Below are positions 1 to 10,095 of a stretch of DNA of 57,803 nt, piece by piece. The DNA is from Chara braunii (lineage: Eukaryota; Streptophyta; Charophyceae; Charales; Characeae), in the NCBI GenBank assembly GCA_003427395.1, contig BFEA01000393.1:860354-918156 (forward strand), in the 5' to 3' direction. The position numbers were made by a program, and so were the translations under genes. Position 1 is the first letter of the stretch. Each line of letters opens with the position of its first letter. Below the pieces are notes generated by a model. That model did no database searches, was not told where the DNA came from, and saw nothing but the letters and a program-made list of their open reading frames with translations.

Positions 1-210
1 AAAAAAACAGAACAAAGAAAAAGAATCGAAAGCGAGTCATATTTTGAAAAGCTCAAAAAAGAAACCCGAAAAGTTTGGACCAACAATGCTACCGGACGAA
101 ATCGGCTGGCAGCGCCAGCCGAAAGAAAAGGAAAAAAAAAAAGAAAACAACAACAACGTGCTGGCGCTTTGGCAAAGCTTGGCGCGCAGGGGGAATCCAC
201 CTCGGGCAAC
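1..210. other. A-rich flank without a gene
   Basis: A-rich sequence with no credible reading frame. It holds one short perfect hairpin, CGGCTGGC (103-110) pairing with GCCAGCCG (114-121). Nothing else is recognised before the TIR element that starts at 214. Confidence 0.5.
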
Positions 211-213
211 AGA

Positions 214-757
214 GGGTCTTGCTGCACTACTCTCCACCCTCCCTCCGATTTCGGAGAGTTTTTCATGGCTGCGCTAACTGTCCGATTTCACCTCCCAAAA
301 AACAATCGGATACCAGTCAGTCAGAAACCACCATAGAAAAGCACTCTCCGCGGGAGGAGAGTGCCCAGCCTGCAAATCCCGTTACGCAGATAGACATTTG
401 AGCAACTCACCGTAGGACCCTGAATTTGGAGAGCATGCCCAGAGTCTGGGCCGGACAAAATAGTGATGACGTCGTGCCTTCTTCTGCTGTCACGATGTCT
501 GCTACCATCTTCCCACGAATACCACAATGTACGGTCATTATAGCTGTATTTAGACTGAAAGATGCCCCAAATATAGCTATAATGACCGTACGTTGTATTC
601 GGGGGAAGAAGGTAGTGCAGTCGGGGAATTGAGAGCAGGAGCGGGGAAGTAAGGGCAGCGGTGATGGGCAAACCCCTATTTCGGTGTCGGAGAGTCTGCC
701 AACTCTCCGCCTACCTATCCGAATTTCAGGGGAGTGGAGAGTAGTGCAGCGAGACCC
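214..757. mobile_element. Non-autonomous TIR DNA element, copy 1 (544 bp)
   Basis: The ends are inverted repeats: the left end begins GGGTCTTGCTGCACTACTCT and the reverse complement of the right end begins GGGTCTCGCTGCACTACTCT. The element is flanked by the trinucleotide AGA on both sides (211-213 and 758-760), which fits a 3-bp target-site duplication. GG-starting TIRs plus 3-bp duplications resemble PIF/Harbinger-type MITEs, but the duplication is not the usual TWA, so the superfamily is tentative. Palindromic CTCTCCG/CGGAGAG boxes lie near the ends (about 243-257, 345-362, 690-713). It encodes no transposase and contains a nested foldback element at 499-620. Confidence 0.75.
499..620. mobile_element. 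Foldback MITE, copy 1 (nested)
   Basis: A ~122-bp element that is almost wholly one inverted repeat. The left arm runs from CTGCTACC through a TACGGTCATTATAGC segment and the right arm mirrors it with about 50 paired bases. The central spacer contains GACTGAAAGATGCC. Two further copies are at 23699-23868 and 27095-27214. It is nested inside the TIR element 214-757, so it inserted later or was carried along. Confidence 0.8.
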
Positions 758-896
758 AGATGCTTGGTTTGTAAAGTTGTGTGATGAATGGCAGATCTGG
801 AAAAAGAATTGACAAAATTTTAAATTTCAAATTTGGTCTTTTGACTCTTTTTCCCATGATGAATGCCCACTTGTAGCTCACTCAGCCTCACTGTAT

Positions 897-1323
897 GGGC
901 CTGCTGCACTACTCTAGACTCTCGAAATATTTCGAGAGTTCGTCTAGCGTTGTCAGAGAGGCTATACTCTCGAAATACCCGCCTTCGCTGCACTTACTCT
1001 ATAAACTGCTACACTTGATGAACTCTCCAAACCCTGCGCGTTGTCCCACTCGACAGAAGAGCTGCACCACTGCGCTACGGACGAAGTCTGGCCGCCGGGA
1101 CAGGAGGTCCACTCTCGAAAAACGAGCCGGTCGGCGGGCAACTCCCGAGGACACTTGAGAATTCGCGTTCTGCAGGCGGGCAACTCTCGACGTTTCGAGA
1201 GTGGCGATATAGCATGCCTTCTGACAGCTCTCGATCGGGTTTCGAGAGTTTCCCGATCGAGAGTAAGTGCAGCGACGTCCCAATCTCGAAAATTCGAGAG
1301 TCTAGAGTAGTGCAGCGAGGCCC
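897..1323. mobile_element. Non-autonomous TIR DNA element, copy 2 (427 bp)
   Basis: The left end GGGCCTGCTGCACTACTCTA and the reverse complement of the right end (GGGCCTCGCTGCACTACTCT) form long TIRs shared with the element at 214-757. The flanks are TAT at 894-896 and 1324-1326, a 3-bp target duplication. At least five palindromic boxes of the form CTCTCGA..TCGAGAG recur inside (near 918-939, 967, 1111, 1187-1204, 1228-1263 and 1283-1301), plausibly transposase-binding sites. There is no coding capacity. Confidence 0.8.
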
Positions 1324-1446
1324 TATGTAACAAGGGGAACATACTAAACACTAGAATTTTTCTGACCGAATGCAGCTGAAAACGTGGCCAGATACTCAGG
1401 CAAGCACGAATCTGAGAATTTATGCCCTAACTTGATTGGACTTGAT

Positions 1447-1607
1447 TTGCATCCTTCCCCCTTCCCCATTCCCCAGTCCTCTGCCCCCCTGCCCTCCTCC
1501 CCACTCCCCCTTCCGCCTTCCCCCTTCCCCCTTCCCCCTTCCCGTTTCCCCCTTCCTCCTCCCTCCGTCCCCCTGACTTCTTCCCTTCCCTCGCCCTCCC
1601 CCCCAGT
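1447..1607. repeat. Pyrimidine-rich low-complexity tract
   Basis: About 160 bases of irregular CCCCTT/CCCTCC repeats on the + strand. Frames through it are low-complexity Pro/Ser/Leu or, on the other strand, Gly/Glu/Arg and are not genes. Confidence 0.9.
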
Positions 1608-1911
1608 CATTGAAATGATTGTGGATGCTATCTATGAATTGCCCTCTTCTACTGGGCCTCATAAAGCATTGCGCAAAGTACGAAATTGGAAAAACACAAT
1701 ATAATGGTTAGTGAAGGGCGAAGCTCAGTGTATAAGCGGCGCCTTGTTATCACGAATTCAAGATCAAAAGTTTTTGCCCCTCCAGGGGCCTGGACCCACT
1801 AGCGAAGTATTTTTTTTCTCTTTTTTTTAAGTTTAAAAGGCTAATTCTTTAAGCCCAACCAATTCAATTACCTGTCAAATCTGGACAGGAAGGCCTATTG
1901 TCATTATAGTA
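1608..1911. other. Gene-free stretch with a repeat fragment
   Basis: No gene is seen. Positions 1787-1812 (GGCCTGGACCCACTAGCGAA and following) match, in reverse orientation, the end of the coding-like fragment at 2960-3130, so this is a short relic of that family. T-rich runs follow at 1808-1828. Confidence 0.5.
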
Positions 1912-2274
1912 TTATGGGGAACCCCGTAGCAGCCACATCCATGCTCAAGCCTCCAACGAGGGAACATGCGGGAGCTGCACCCACCAGCAGGTGCGATACC
2001 TGCTACAGCAGGTGGGCGATACCGGCCAGAGGTCAGCCGGTAGCATCCGGACCGAGCTTCTTCGATGGGCCAGTCACTGTGCCTCCCCTCCGGTCCCCTC
2101 CCCCTATGAACATCAGCAGTCTCTGCTCAATGCCACTCAGGGGGACCAACGGCATATCTCTAGGTGGCGGGCGCCAAGCTTGCCCAGGAAGGTTTTGAGT
2201 ACAATGGGAATTGAACCCAAGACCTCCTGAATGCCACTTGCGTGCCTTACCAACTGAGCTAGGCCGCTGGATCT
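1912..2274 (-). mobile_element. tRNA-headed SINE family S1, full-length-like copy
   Basis: Read on the minus strand the element starts near 2273 with a tRNA-like head: box A TAGCTCAGTTGGTAAGGC (2262-2245) and box B GGTTCAATTCC (near 2217). A ~290-bp body follows and ends near GCTGCTACGGGGTTCCCC. Body copies without a clear head recur at about 25755-26030, 27410-27690 and 42430-42725. Pol III box A/B spacing is typical of tRNA-derived SINEs. I see no convincing target duplication here. Confidence 0.7.
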
Positions 2275-2785
2275 AGCGAAGTCTTGGACGATGTGTGACG
2301 CAATTTCATGGTTTTTTAGAAAAGACAAAGTGATTTTTTATTTGCATGAATGGATCGTTTTCTGATTTAAAATGAATTGAAATGGCACATAAAACAAAGA
2401 AGAACAGCTGTGCATGCGAATTCATGGGTTGGTAGATCTCCTTCACGGAAGTCTTCGTAGTGATGTACTGTAGCAATAAAATGTGTCCATGAACACAGCC
2501 ACGAGGATGAACAAGTAACGGGTATGGGGATACATTCATCACCATGTATCTCATGATGCCTCTAACAGGCCATCCGACACACGCGGAGGGGATCCTGTCA
2601 GATCCACCACAATATTTGAATTTCACATTTCAAGTTCGATTTCTCAGAGCCAAAAAAAAAAAAAAAAAAACGAAGTCTGGAAAACCCCCCCCCCCCCCTT
2701 TTTTTTCCTTAAAATCCTTACTTCCCTCCCTCCCAAATCCACGAGCTATCATGTCCCCCTTTTTTTTTTTTTTTTTTTTTTTTTT
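2275..2785. other. Gene-free stretch
   Basis: No supportable gene. A 106-aa minus-strand frame (2306-2626) has no recognisable motif. The stretch includes an A18 run (2651-2670), a C-rich/T-rich segment and a long T run (about 2760-2786). The T run fits the poly(A) tail of the inverted retroposon that follows. Confidence 0.4.
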
Positions 2786-2935
2786 TGACAACTTCCCCCC
2801 CTAGTGTTAGTGGCGCTGATAAGAGCAGACACCACTAGCACCTGGGGAGAGGCTCCATCTATTGGTGGGGAGCGTCACCTGTTCCTGCCAGCATTGATTA
2901 CCCTGGAGTCCAGGGGATTGACTGAGCAGGCATGT
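2760..2935 (-). mobile_element. Poly(A) retroposon sharing the LINE 3' tail (inverted)
   Basis: On the minus strand this reads: a palindrome core, a segment with GGTGACGCTCCCCACC, the hairpin around GTGTCTGCTCTTATCAGC, then poly(A) (T run on +). It belongs to the same family as the LINE tail at 7591-7732 and the copies near 16503, 18721 and 23972. Unlike those, the front part (2886-2935) matches 18515-18540 plus 18640-18670, so it is a longer subfamily with part of its centre deleted. Confidence 0.75.
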
Positions 2936-2959
2936 CCAAGTTTGTTTTTGTTTGTTTTT

Positions 2960-3189
2960 CTATGCATCTCATTGGACGAAGGACGGCATGTTTACAGTCC
3001 CTGCTCGGAAACTACCGGGCCGTTGAGATCCGATGTATTCGACGGCTGTACTGCATCACTCGAGGCCACACGTGATCGAATTCCTGAACGGAGTGGTAGA
3101 ATACTTCGCTAATGGGTCCAGGCCCCAGAGTGTGACTGGAGGCAGAGAGGGAAGTGGATGCAGGGAGAGTTCAGAAACTTGGTATTTGG

Positions 3190-3217
<28 letters not shown>
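2960..3217 (+). pseudogene. Unidentified coding-like repeat fragment, poly(A)-ended
   Basis: A frame through 2960-3125 reads ASHWTKDGMFTVPARKLPG, is broken by one TGA, then continues through HSRPHVIEF and VVEYFANGSRPQ. A diverged inverted copy at 57259-57424 preserves the same amino acids (ASHWT, FTVPAWKLPG, HSRPYVIEI, VVEYFANGSKPQ) with many silent or conservative changes, so this was protein-coding. I do not recognise the family. It could be part of a retroelement ORF or a retroposed host gene. The fragment is followed by a long A run (about 3190-3217). Confidence 0.5.
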
Positions 3218-3222
<5 letters not shown>

Positions 3223-3272
3223 CAACCAGTTTGGACCACAGATCAGATATGAAACTGATCAGAACAGATACC

Positions 3273-6200
3273 CTCCCTTCTCCCCCTGACGAGTTTTAAA
3301 GAGCATATTAACGCATTCTGGGCATATTGGCAGACCCGGAAACGGATATCAGCTGACCGCGTGAAATGGTTTAATGAGGGAATGGCTCTGACGAGGGAGA
3401 GAGCCAAAAAGTTCTCCATCCAACACGCAAGGGACCGCGAGGCCGTCCTCGAAAAACTGATGCAGGACCTTGAAGACTGGGATGAACAGCTCATGAGGGA
3501 CCCCCTCCACAGTCCCACCTATGATACGTTGCAAGAGGCCAGAACCCACCTCCAAGAATACCTCGAAAGGCAGACACAAGCTTGGAGGATCCAGGCCAGA
3601 ATCAAGCGGGCACACACTGATGGGACCATGTCGAAGACCTTTTTTCTCAAAGCAAAAGCCAGAGCAAGAGCTAATACCGTCCCGACACTGAGGCATCCGC
3701 TGGATGCAGCAGCCCCTCGTGCAACCAATGCATACACCATAACTGACTACGCTGCCCAGTATTATCGACACATGTTCACCTCTCAAACGCCGACCAAACC
3801 CCCGGAAGAGGTCCACCGCGCGAGACAAGAATTGTTGTCAACTGTCCACGCGAGTCTTACAGAGGCCCAAAAGGAAGAGCTTGATCGCCCTCTTACCCAA
3901 CAAGATATTTGGAAAGCGCTACAGGATATGGAAGATGAGAAGATGCCAGGCATAGACTCGTTTCCAAAAGAATTCTGGGTGCAATTCTGGGATCTGCTAA
4001 AAGAGGATCTGTTGGACTATATTTTGGCGGTCCAGCAATGTGGCACCTTCGGGGGCATGACTACACTCATTTATAAAAAGGGGGACAGGGAGGATATCAG
4101 GAATTACAGACCCATAACCCTCCTCCCTGTCCCATATAAGCTAGTGGTCAAAGCCTTGACCAAGAGATTGCTGCCCCATATGAATGTGCTCATCAACCCT
4201 GACCAGGCGGGCTTCATGCCCAACCGCAACATCCAAGACAATATCTTGCTGGTCAACGAAACCATCAGATATGCGAGGCAGTGAAAAGCCCAAGCGGCTA
4301 TCATGTTTATAGACTTTGAGAAAGCATATGACCACGTCGACTGGGATTTCCTGGACATGTGCTTGGCTAGGATGAATTTTGGCCCGACCTTTTGTAATTG
4401 GGTACAGCTCCTCCACAGGATGGCTACTACTAACATCATGCTCAATGACCACCTATCACCTCCAATACACCTCCAACGGTCAGTCCGTCAGGGTAGCGCC
4501 TCTGCTGTTTGTGATCGTGATGGAAGCCCTCGCCTCGAAGATCAGATCTCACCCGGGGATCAGCGAAGTGCCTATCCCAGAAATCCCTGACCATCTCATT
4601 CCGGTGACATCCAGGTTCGCAGACGACCTAACGGTTCTCATTAAAGCGGATGAGGGTAGCATACGAGCCCTTACACAAGTCATACACCTCTTCTCATTAG
4701 CAGCAGACATGAAAGTCAATTGGGGCTCAAAGACGGAAGGCTGGTGGCTCCACCCAGCGGGGGACCCGCCACCGCCTAAGTCGGCTGTGGCATGGGGGAT
4801 GAAGGAGGATGCCATCAGAATATTGGGGGTGAGANTGACGGCTCTGGNCCCCCCCNCGGATCANGGGGATATGCTTGTCAATATGGCGATTGATAGGCTG
4901 GTGAAATGGGAAGGTCTGCACACCTCGATAGTTGGAAGGGCTCTGGCAATAAACAATGCTGTATTGGCTGCCATTTGGTACAAACTAGCAGTCTGGCCAC
5001 TCAACAACAAACAGTACGCCAGACTGAGAAAAGCGCTTTCCACATACCTCTGGAAAAACAGTGCCAAAACCCAGAGGTGTGTGCAGCGTGTGAGCTGGGA
5101 CGTCCTCACGCAGCCTAGGACCAAGGGGGGACTGGGGATACTGGATCCGGAAAGAGAAAGTGAGGCACTAATTTTCAAAGTGTTGATTAGGTTGCTGATG
5201 GGTGACAACATTCCGTGGGCATAGCTGGCTAGCCTGCAGATTGTCACCTTGGCCCCGGATTCAGCACCAATCAACGCACTGCATCCGTTCCGATGGCTGA
5301 CCAACAAGCATTGGACAATCCCCTCCCCCCCGAAACAGGGCCATGGGAACGATCCACGCAGGGTGGCCAGGATGGACCTGCTCTCTGATCCTCTCTGGTC
5401 TTATATGATTAAACTGTGGAGGACAAGGGGGCCACAGCAAAAGCCTATCCCGAACAGATGGCAGGAAATATGGAGGCAACCGCTATTTGACAACCCCTTC
5501 ATCCTCGATGACAATGGTAGCCCGCTTAGCTTTTCCAATACCTCCCCTTGGCTCACCTGGGCAAAAAAAGGGGTGTTTACGGTGGGGGACCTGTGGGACA
5601 TTAAAACAAATGAATGGGTCACAGCTGACCGGCTGCAACTAAGGCTCAAGCGTGCAAGGGATGTGGGTGACAGATTGCAGACGATCAGGGAGGCTCTCCC
5701 CCTGGCTTGGAGGATAACGCTACAAGAAGGCCCGAAGATCCAGCTGAATGACTGGGTCATCCAAAGTGCGCACCTCCCCACATCGCTCACCATATATAAA
5801 GTTTGCAGAAACGACGAAGGTAGATGCCGGCTTGAAGCGTATGTTCCCCATAAACCGGGCGTCAGACTCTCTAAACTCACGAGGAACGAGGAATTGGATG
5901 AGATAGTGAATTGGGCGGGTCTGATGCATGTGCGGGTCGTAGGGAACCCCCAAGAAGCGCTCTTTGTATACGAACCCGCAATACCGGTAGCCAGACTGCC
6001 TTTTGACCCAGCAGAATGGGAATGGGCTGGACCGAAACCCATGCATGTGTGGGACTATAGGGTCAAAGGAGGATACAGAGCTTCGCGCTCCACCACCACC
6101 ATTGACCAAACATTGGCAAAGAGGTGGGATCGCAACTCGCCCCTACAGTCGGGAATAATGGGCAATCCACCTTGGGCTAAATATGCCAAGATCATGCCCA

Positions 6201-6889
6201 CCAGCCTGCGTGCCCTCCAATGGCAGATTCTGCACCGATGCTTGCCTACCCCTGACTGGTTGGTCTCGCGGACAGACTTGGAGCAAAAAGGGCTGCTGTC
6301 ACCCATCTGCACTTACTGCGGCAGGTCATCATCGCCGGCCAGGGCAACGCTGGAGCACTGTTTGCTTGCCTGCCCTATGGTCACTCAACTGTGGCAGTGG
6401 TGGGACGCTGCCTTCCACTCCCTCACGGGCCAGCACATCCCGTGGGACCTCAGTCTCTTGCTACTTGGGAAGAAACAACCCAGTCAGTCCAAACGTTCGC
6501 CTTATGCAACAAACCTTTTCAACTATACGAGATTACAGATCCTTATGCTGGCCTGGAGAGCCAGATGTGCCTTTGAAAGAAGAGATCATCAGTTCGGGTT
6601 CCTGCAAGCCCAACAAGTAATAGAAGACGAAATCAGATCCCATACTCAAGGGGCCTGGAAAAACTTCATACGGAGCTATCGGGAGGAGAAGGATCCCACG
6701 ATCAAGGAGTCCCTTAAGGAAGTCTACCTCCAGCTCTGGCAGGACCCGGGCCGAGCATTCTCGGAATTGGATGCTAACTCAAACATCCGCTGGAAGCACT
6801 GGAGAAGCTCAGAGCCAACGTGGCAAAGGAGACCCTTTCACACCTTCCAAGTCCCCTACCTGCAGCCCAACTTCGTGCTGATACAGTGA
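3273..6889 (+). pseudogene. LINE ORF2 remnant: reverse transcriptase and zf-RVT
   Basis: The frame runs from FKEHINAFWAYW through a helical linker into the RT: PGIDSFPKEFW, LIYKKGDREDIRNYRPITLL, a palm motif with MFIDFEKAYD, SVRQG, and the catalytic FADD near 4618-4630 in RFADDLTVLI. The C-terminal part holds a zinc-binding signature CTYCG..EHCLLAC with WQWWD, typical of plant L1-like ORF2 (zf-RVT). Lesions: in-frame TGA at 4282-4284, a frameshift at about 4490 between SVRQG and APLLFVIVMEAL, in-frame TAG at 5222-5224, and ambiguous bases near 4835-4864. The stop at 6887-6889 looks native. The product cannot be active. The family assignment is secure. Confidence 0.93.
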
Positions 6890-7590
6890 CTCCCAACGGT
6901 GTGCCCCCATTGCTGGGCCCTGTCCTTACATCTTGTCTGTCTCCGCTCGTCCCGATCTGCCCGACCCCAGCAACTCCCTCCCCGCCCCTTCCAACCCCTG
7001 CCCTCCTCTTACAAGTGACACACCCATGCCAGCCCACTTAAATAATACAGCTGACAGATGAGATTGAGACTAAGGGTGAGTGCAGTTGGGCTGGAATGCA
7101 GATCACAGTTCCTACACAGGCTGCAGCAAGGGAGTTCTGGCGGAGAGGAGCGAAGATGAGTATAGTGAAGGCGAGAACAGCGAGATACTTCCTGAGGCCA
7201 ATGACTGTGCAAGGCAGGCAAGGCGACAAAAGACACTGGACATTATCGGACGACAGTGCCTGGAACCTGGTTAAGGAGATAAGGACGACTGCACAACAAA
7301 ACATACAACACTACAGTGACTGGGAAGGACAGGAGCGCCCCGAAGTGGGTGCAGCCACGGCCTGCCCCCCTGGATGACAGGATGACGACGATTCGGCCAC
7401 TGCAAAAGGCTCACAGTCCACCTCGCCTTGAGCCCATGGGCAGCGAGACACGCCACCCGGATCACGATGACAGCTGGCAGATCGGGCAGCTATGGGCTAC
7501 CTACGAGTACTCATATGTTGCCTTGGTAGACTGTGCACTTGGGTGCGTTGTGGGTTGAATGTGCGTCCATAACAATGACTGTTACACTGT
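6890..7590 (+). other. LINE 3' untranslated region
   Basis: Non-coding sequence between the ORF2 stop and the conserved tail module, inside the target-duplication-bounded unit. Short frames here have no recognisable motif. Confidence 0.7.
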
Positions 7591-7732
7591 CAAGGGACGC
7601 TGGACCCGATTTCCAGCAGGTGCTGCTCCCCACTAATAGATGGGGCCTCCCCGAGCATGCTAGTGGTGTCTGCTCTTATCAGCACCCCTAGCAGCTGCTC
7701 GGGTTGTTTCTAAAAAAAAAAAAAAAAAAAAA
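7591..7732 (+). repeat. LINE 3' tail module shared with short retroposons
   Basis: The module starts GGGACGCTGGACCCGATTTC, contains stem GCTGGA/TCCAGC (7599-7604 and 7612-7617), a CTCCCC-rich middle, and a second hairpin GCTAGTGGTG..CACCCCTAGC around GTCTGCTCTTATCAG. It ends in an A run. It lies inside the LINE's target duplications, so it is part of the LINE. The same module forms most of the short elements at about 2760-2935, 16503-16664, 18721-18820 and 23972-24108. By analogy with partner LINE/SINE pairs it is the likely RT recognition tail (inference). Confidence 0.8.
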
Positions 7733-8013
7733 AGAACAGATACCGTGCACTTGATCTATTTTTAGCGGAGAGGCTGAGAAAGGTATTAACCAGTGTTTTC
7801 ATCGATGTTTAAAAAAAAAACTTTAAAAAAGAGAGAAAAAAATACTGATGTTAAATTGTGTCAGAAGTCTGTGTCCTGTTTTTTTTTTTTTTTTTTTTTT
7901 TCCCAGAAACTGGCCTGGATGTATCTGACCAGAATAATGTCCCAAAACTTTGGCAGAAAGGGAGTTTTCATTTACTGAGATCTGTGTCATGTCTGTGGCT
8001 CTCTCGGTTGCAG

Positions 8014-8136
8014 GCGACCCCTTTCTTCAACATGACTCTGGATGGGAGAGTAGATTTCACATTTGTCAGGGGACAGCTGGTTTTCTCCCAGGGAACCTTT
8101 TCGGATCGTCCTTGCGGCAAGCCGATTCTTGTGTGA
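8014..8136 (+). CDS. Orphan last exon of an allantoinase/dihydropyrimidinase-like amidohydrolase
   Basis: A 40-codon open segment ends in TGA at 8134-8136 and is preceded directly by a good acceptor, CTCTCGGTTGCAG (8001-8013). The peptide contains LDGRVDFTFVRGQLVF and CGKPILV. Cyclic amidohydrolases of the allantoinase/hydantoinase group end with a small beta domain of the pattern GxVxxTFVRGxLV..G followed by a GxxIL-like tail, and the fit is good over the whole exon. Allantoinase hydrolyses allantoin to allantoate in purine breakdown. No upstream exon was found between here and the left edge, so the rest would lie outside the window across a LINE-filled intron, or this is a stray exon copy. 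A LINE 3' end sits about 280 bases upstream. Confidence 0.45.
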   Translation, partial: ATPFFNMTLDGRVDFTFVRGQLVFSQGTFSDRPCGKPILV

Positions 8137-8727
8137 AACCGGAAGACGGGGGGCGGTACTCAGTAAAAAAAATATATATATTTTTTAATTTATTATTATT
8201 ATTTTAATTTTATTTTTTTATTTTAAATGTGGTGAAGAATGTTTACCGAACAAAACAGATATCAGACAACCAGGAAACGGGTCCGGCGTCCCTTACATCA
8301 ATTGCTGTGGCTGAACGATCTAAGCAAGGCGCTCTCGGCCAAACCTATCCCTACCGCAGCCCCACAAGGTCATGACAACCAATCCCAATCCCAACCCTAT
8401 AACAACAATCGCGTTCCCTTATTTCAGAAACCGAAATCCTAATCCACCCCTTCTCCAAGCCGCCATTATTAAGCAACCCTAATCTAGCGAATTCCAAGCC
8501 AAGGAACAAATATCACCAACCAAATGCATGTAAAAAAGTTTGTCAATGATCTTACCCTAATTACCCATGGACAGAATCCCAAAATGATTCACGAAGTTCC
8601 CACTCAATACCCTATGCACCTCCAATCAGCAACCCCACCTAAAATCCAAATCAGCATGTGATGGACCAACCAACCCACGGGCAAAAGCAACAACGATTCA
8701 CAACATTCACACTCTACACTCTGTATA
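8137..8727. other. AT-rich and gene-free stretch before the LTR element
   Basis: An AT-rich segment (8164-8227) could be 3' UTR of the exon at 8014-8136, but no AATAAA is obvious. The rest is C/A-rich sequence with no supportable gene up to the 5' LTR. Confidence 0.4.
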
Positions 8728-10082
8728 TGTAATGACCCGCCATAACACAGACTGAGAACACTGCTGATTTCTGAAGTTCTTCCGATGGAATGGATGCCTT
8801 GCTGAGATTCCCGCATTCTGCTGAGTTTCTAAGTCTGTATGTGTGCATGCTTGTTGACCTGCGTGCTTGTCTGAGTGCTTGTCAGCATGAGTGTGTGTGT
8901 GACCCGCACAGGTACTTGCTTGTTTGGGAGGCCCATAGGGCCGGTACTTACCTGTGGCCGTGATATTGAGGGTTGCAACATGGAAAACACTCTAGTAGCA
9001 GAGCCAGGGGCCCGCGACACTTGGAGCAGGGGAAAAACACTCAAGTAGCAGGTAGGCCGGTACCGCACCCAGTAGCAGTAGATGTGCCAGGTACTCGAGG
9101 CCGGCAGAAGAAGACAAAGTTGGCATTTTTAGAGGCCCAGTAGCAGTAGGCTAGGTCTAGGCCGGTACCAGTCCATCCAGTCTGAGTCTAGGGCCTGTAA
9201 GGGCAATATCAGAGTCTGCAATGATGTTTCCCTCCGAAAGGGAGGAGGTACCGGTTGCTTGGGAGGCCAAGCGGCCTGGAAGTCACCGCCCAGGAGGCAA
9301 GTAGGCCGCTATATCAGGAGGCCGAGGGAAGAGCCCGTGCTCATTCTTCAGTCTGCAAGTTTGGCGACACGCTGCTGGAGCGCTGGCTACTACAGCGCTG
9401 CTGGGAGGAAGAAGCCGGGAGCTTCCACCTTGGCTATGGTGGAGCTCTACCGGTNGGAGGAGGAGGGAGAAGAGGACCAAGGAGGAGAGTNGCNNGGTAC
9501 CTACCTGGCTATGGTGGACACCATCTTCATCACNTTGTTAGGCGCTGCATCTGNAAGGCCCCNGTTGGGGTAGTGCCGCATCAAGGAAGCTCGGGACAGA
9601 GTCAGGCATGGCGGTTGAGTGGGCAGCGGCATAGCTGCCTGATGTTGACCTTGGGACAGGAGGGCAGCGACATAGCTGCTTTGGGTTGTCCTTTGGACAG
9701 GAGGGTAGAGCCCTCAGTACCCCGCCATAGCCTCGGCTTACATGAAGAGGAAGAGGAAGGGTGGCTATGGCTATGGTGGAGCTCATGTTGTGCCTGCAGT
9801 AGAAGTGGGATTCGGACATTGATTCTGTTTCAGCCATTTAACATTATTATTGTTATTTCTTGTTTGAATAAGAGGGGAGGAGATAAGGAGGAGGAGATTG
9901 GTTGGCGAAGAAGAAGAGCATTATCTTTGGTCTATGCTGGAGTACATCATCTTCTTCTTCTCTCTTACTTCTTCTTCTTCTTTCCCTCTCTCTCCTCTCA
10001 AGTTCATTCATTTTTTTTTGCAATTGGATGGCATTGTAGTTTCTGATGACTGCATACTTCGAAATTGGCCAGGGTCGTAACA
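8728..10082 (+). repeat. 5' LTR (1355 bp)
   Basis: It begins TGTAATGACCCGCCATAACA and ends ..GTAACA immediately before the primer-binding site, the usual TG..CA ends. The first ~505 bases match 17872-18377 with few differences. Several Ns lie at about 9455-9563. The distal half contains TTC-rich tracts (9945-9990). Confidence 0.92.
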
Positions 10083-10083
10083 C

Positions 10084-10095
10084 TGGTATCAGAGC
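10084..10095 (+). promoter_or_regulatory. Primer-binding site for initiator tRNA-Met
   Basis: TGGTATCAGAGC, one base after the LTR end, is the standard plant retrotransposon sequence complementary to the 3' end of initiator tRNA-Met. Confidence 0.93.

Larger units (their letters stand above)
3273..7732 (+). mobile_element. 5'-truncated L1-like LINE with 12-bp target duplication
   Basis: The insertion is bounded by AGAACAGATACC at 3261-3272 and 7733-7744, and it ends in poly(A) just before the right copy, as expected for target-primed reverse transcription. The copy lacks ORF1 and the endonuclease. It begins just upstream of the RT domain and carries RT, a C-terminal zinc-knuckle region and an ~840-base 3' UTR. 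The last ~140 bases before the poly(A) are the module found separately elsewhere in the window. Several Ns lie between 4835 and 4864. Confidence 0.88.

Noticed and set aside
3228-3300. LINE endonuclease C-terminus (frame with LDHRSDM)
   Set aside because: It lies partly outside the LINE as defined by the AGAACAGATACC duplication and in a different frame, so it is pre-insertion sequence.
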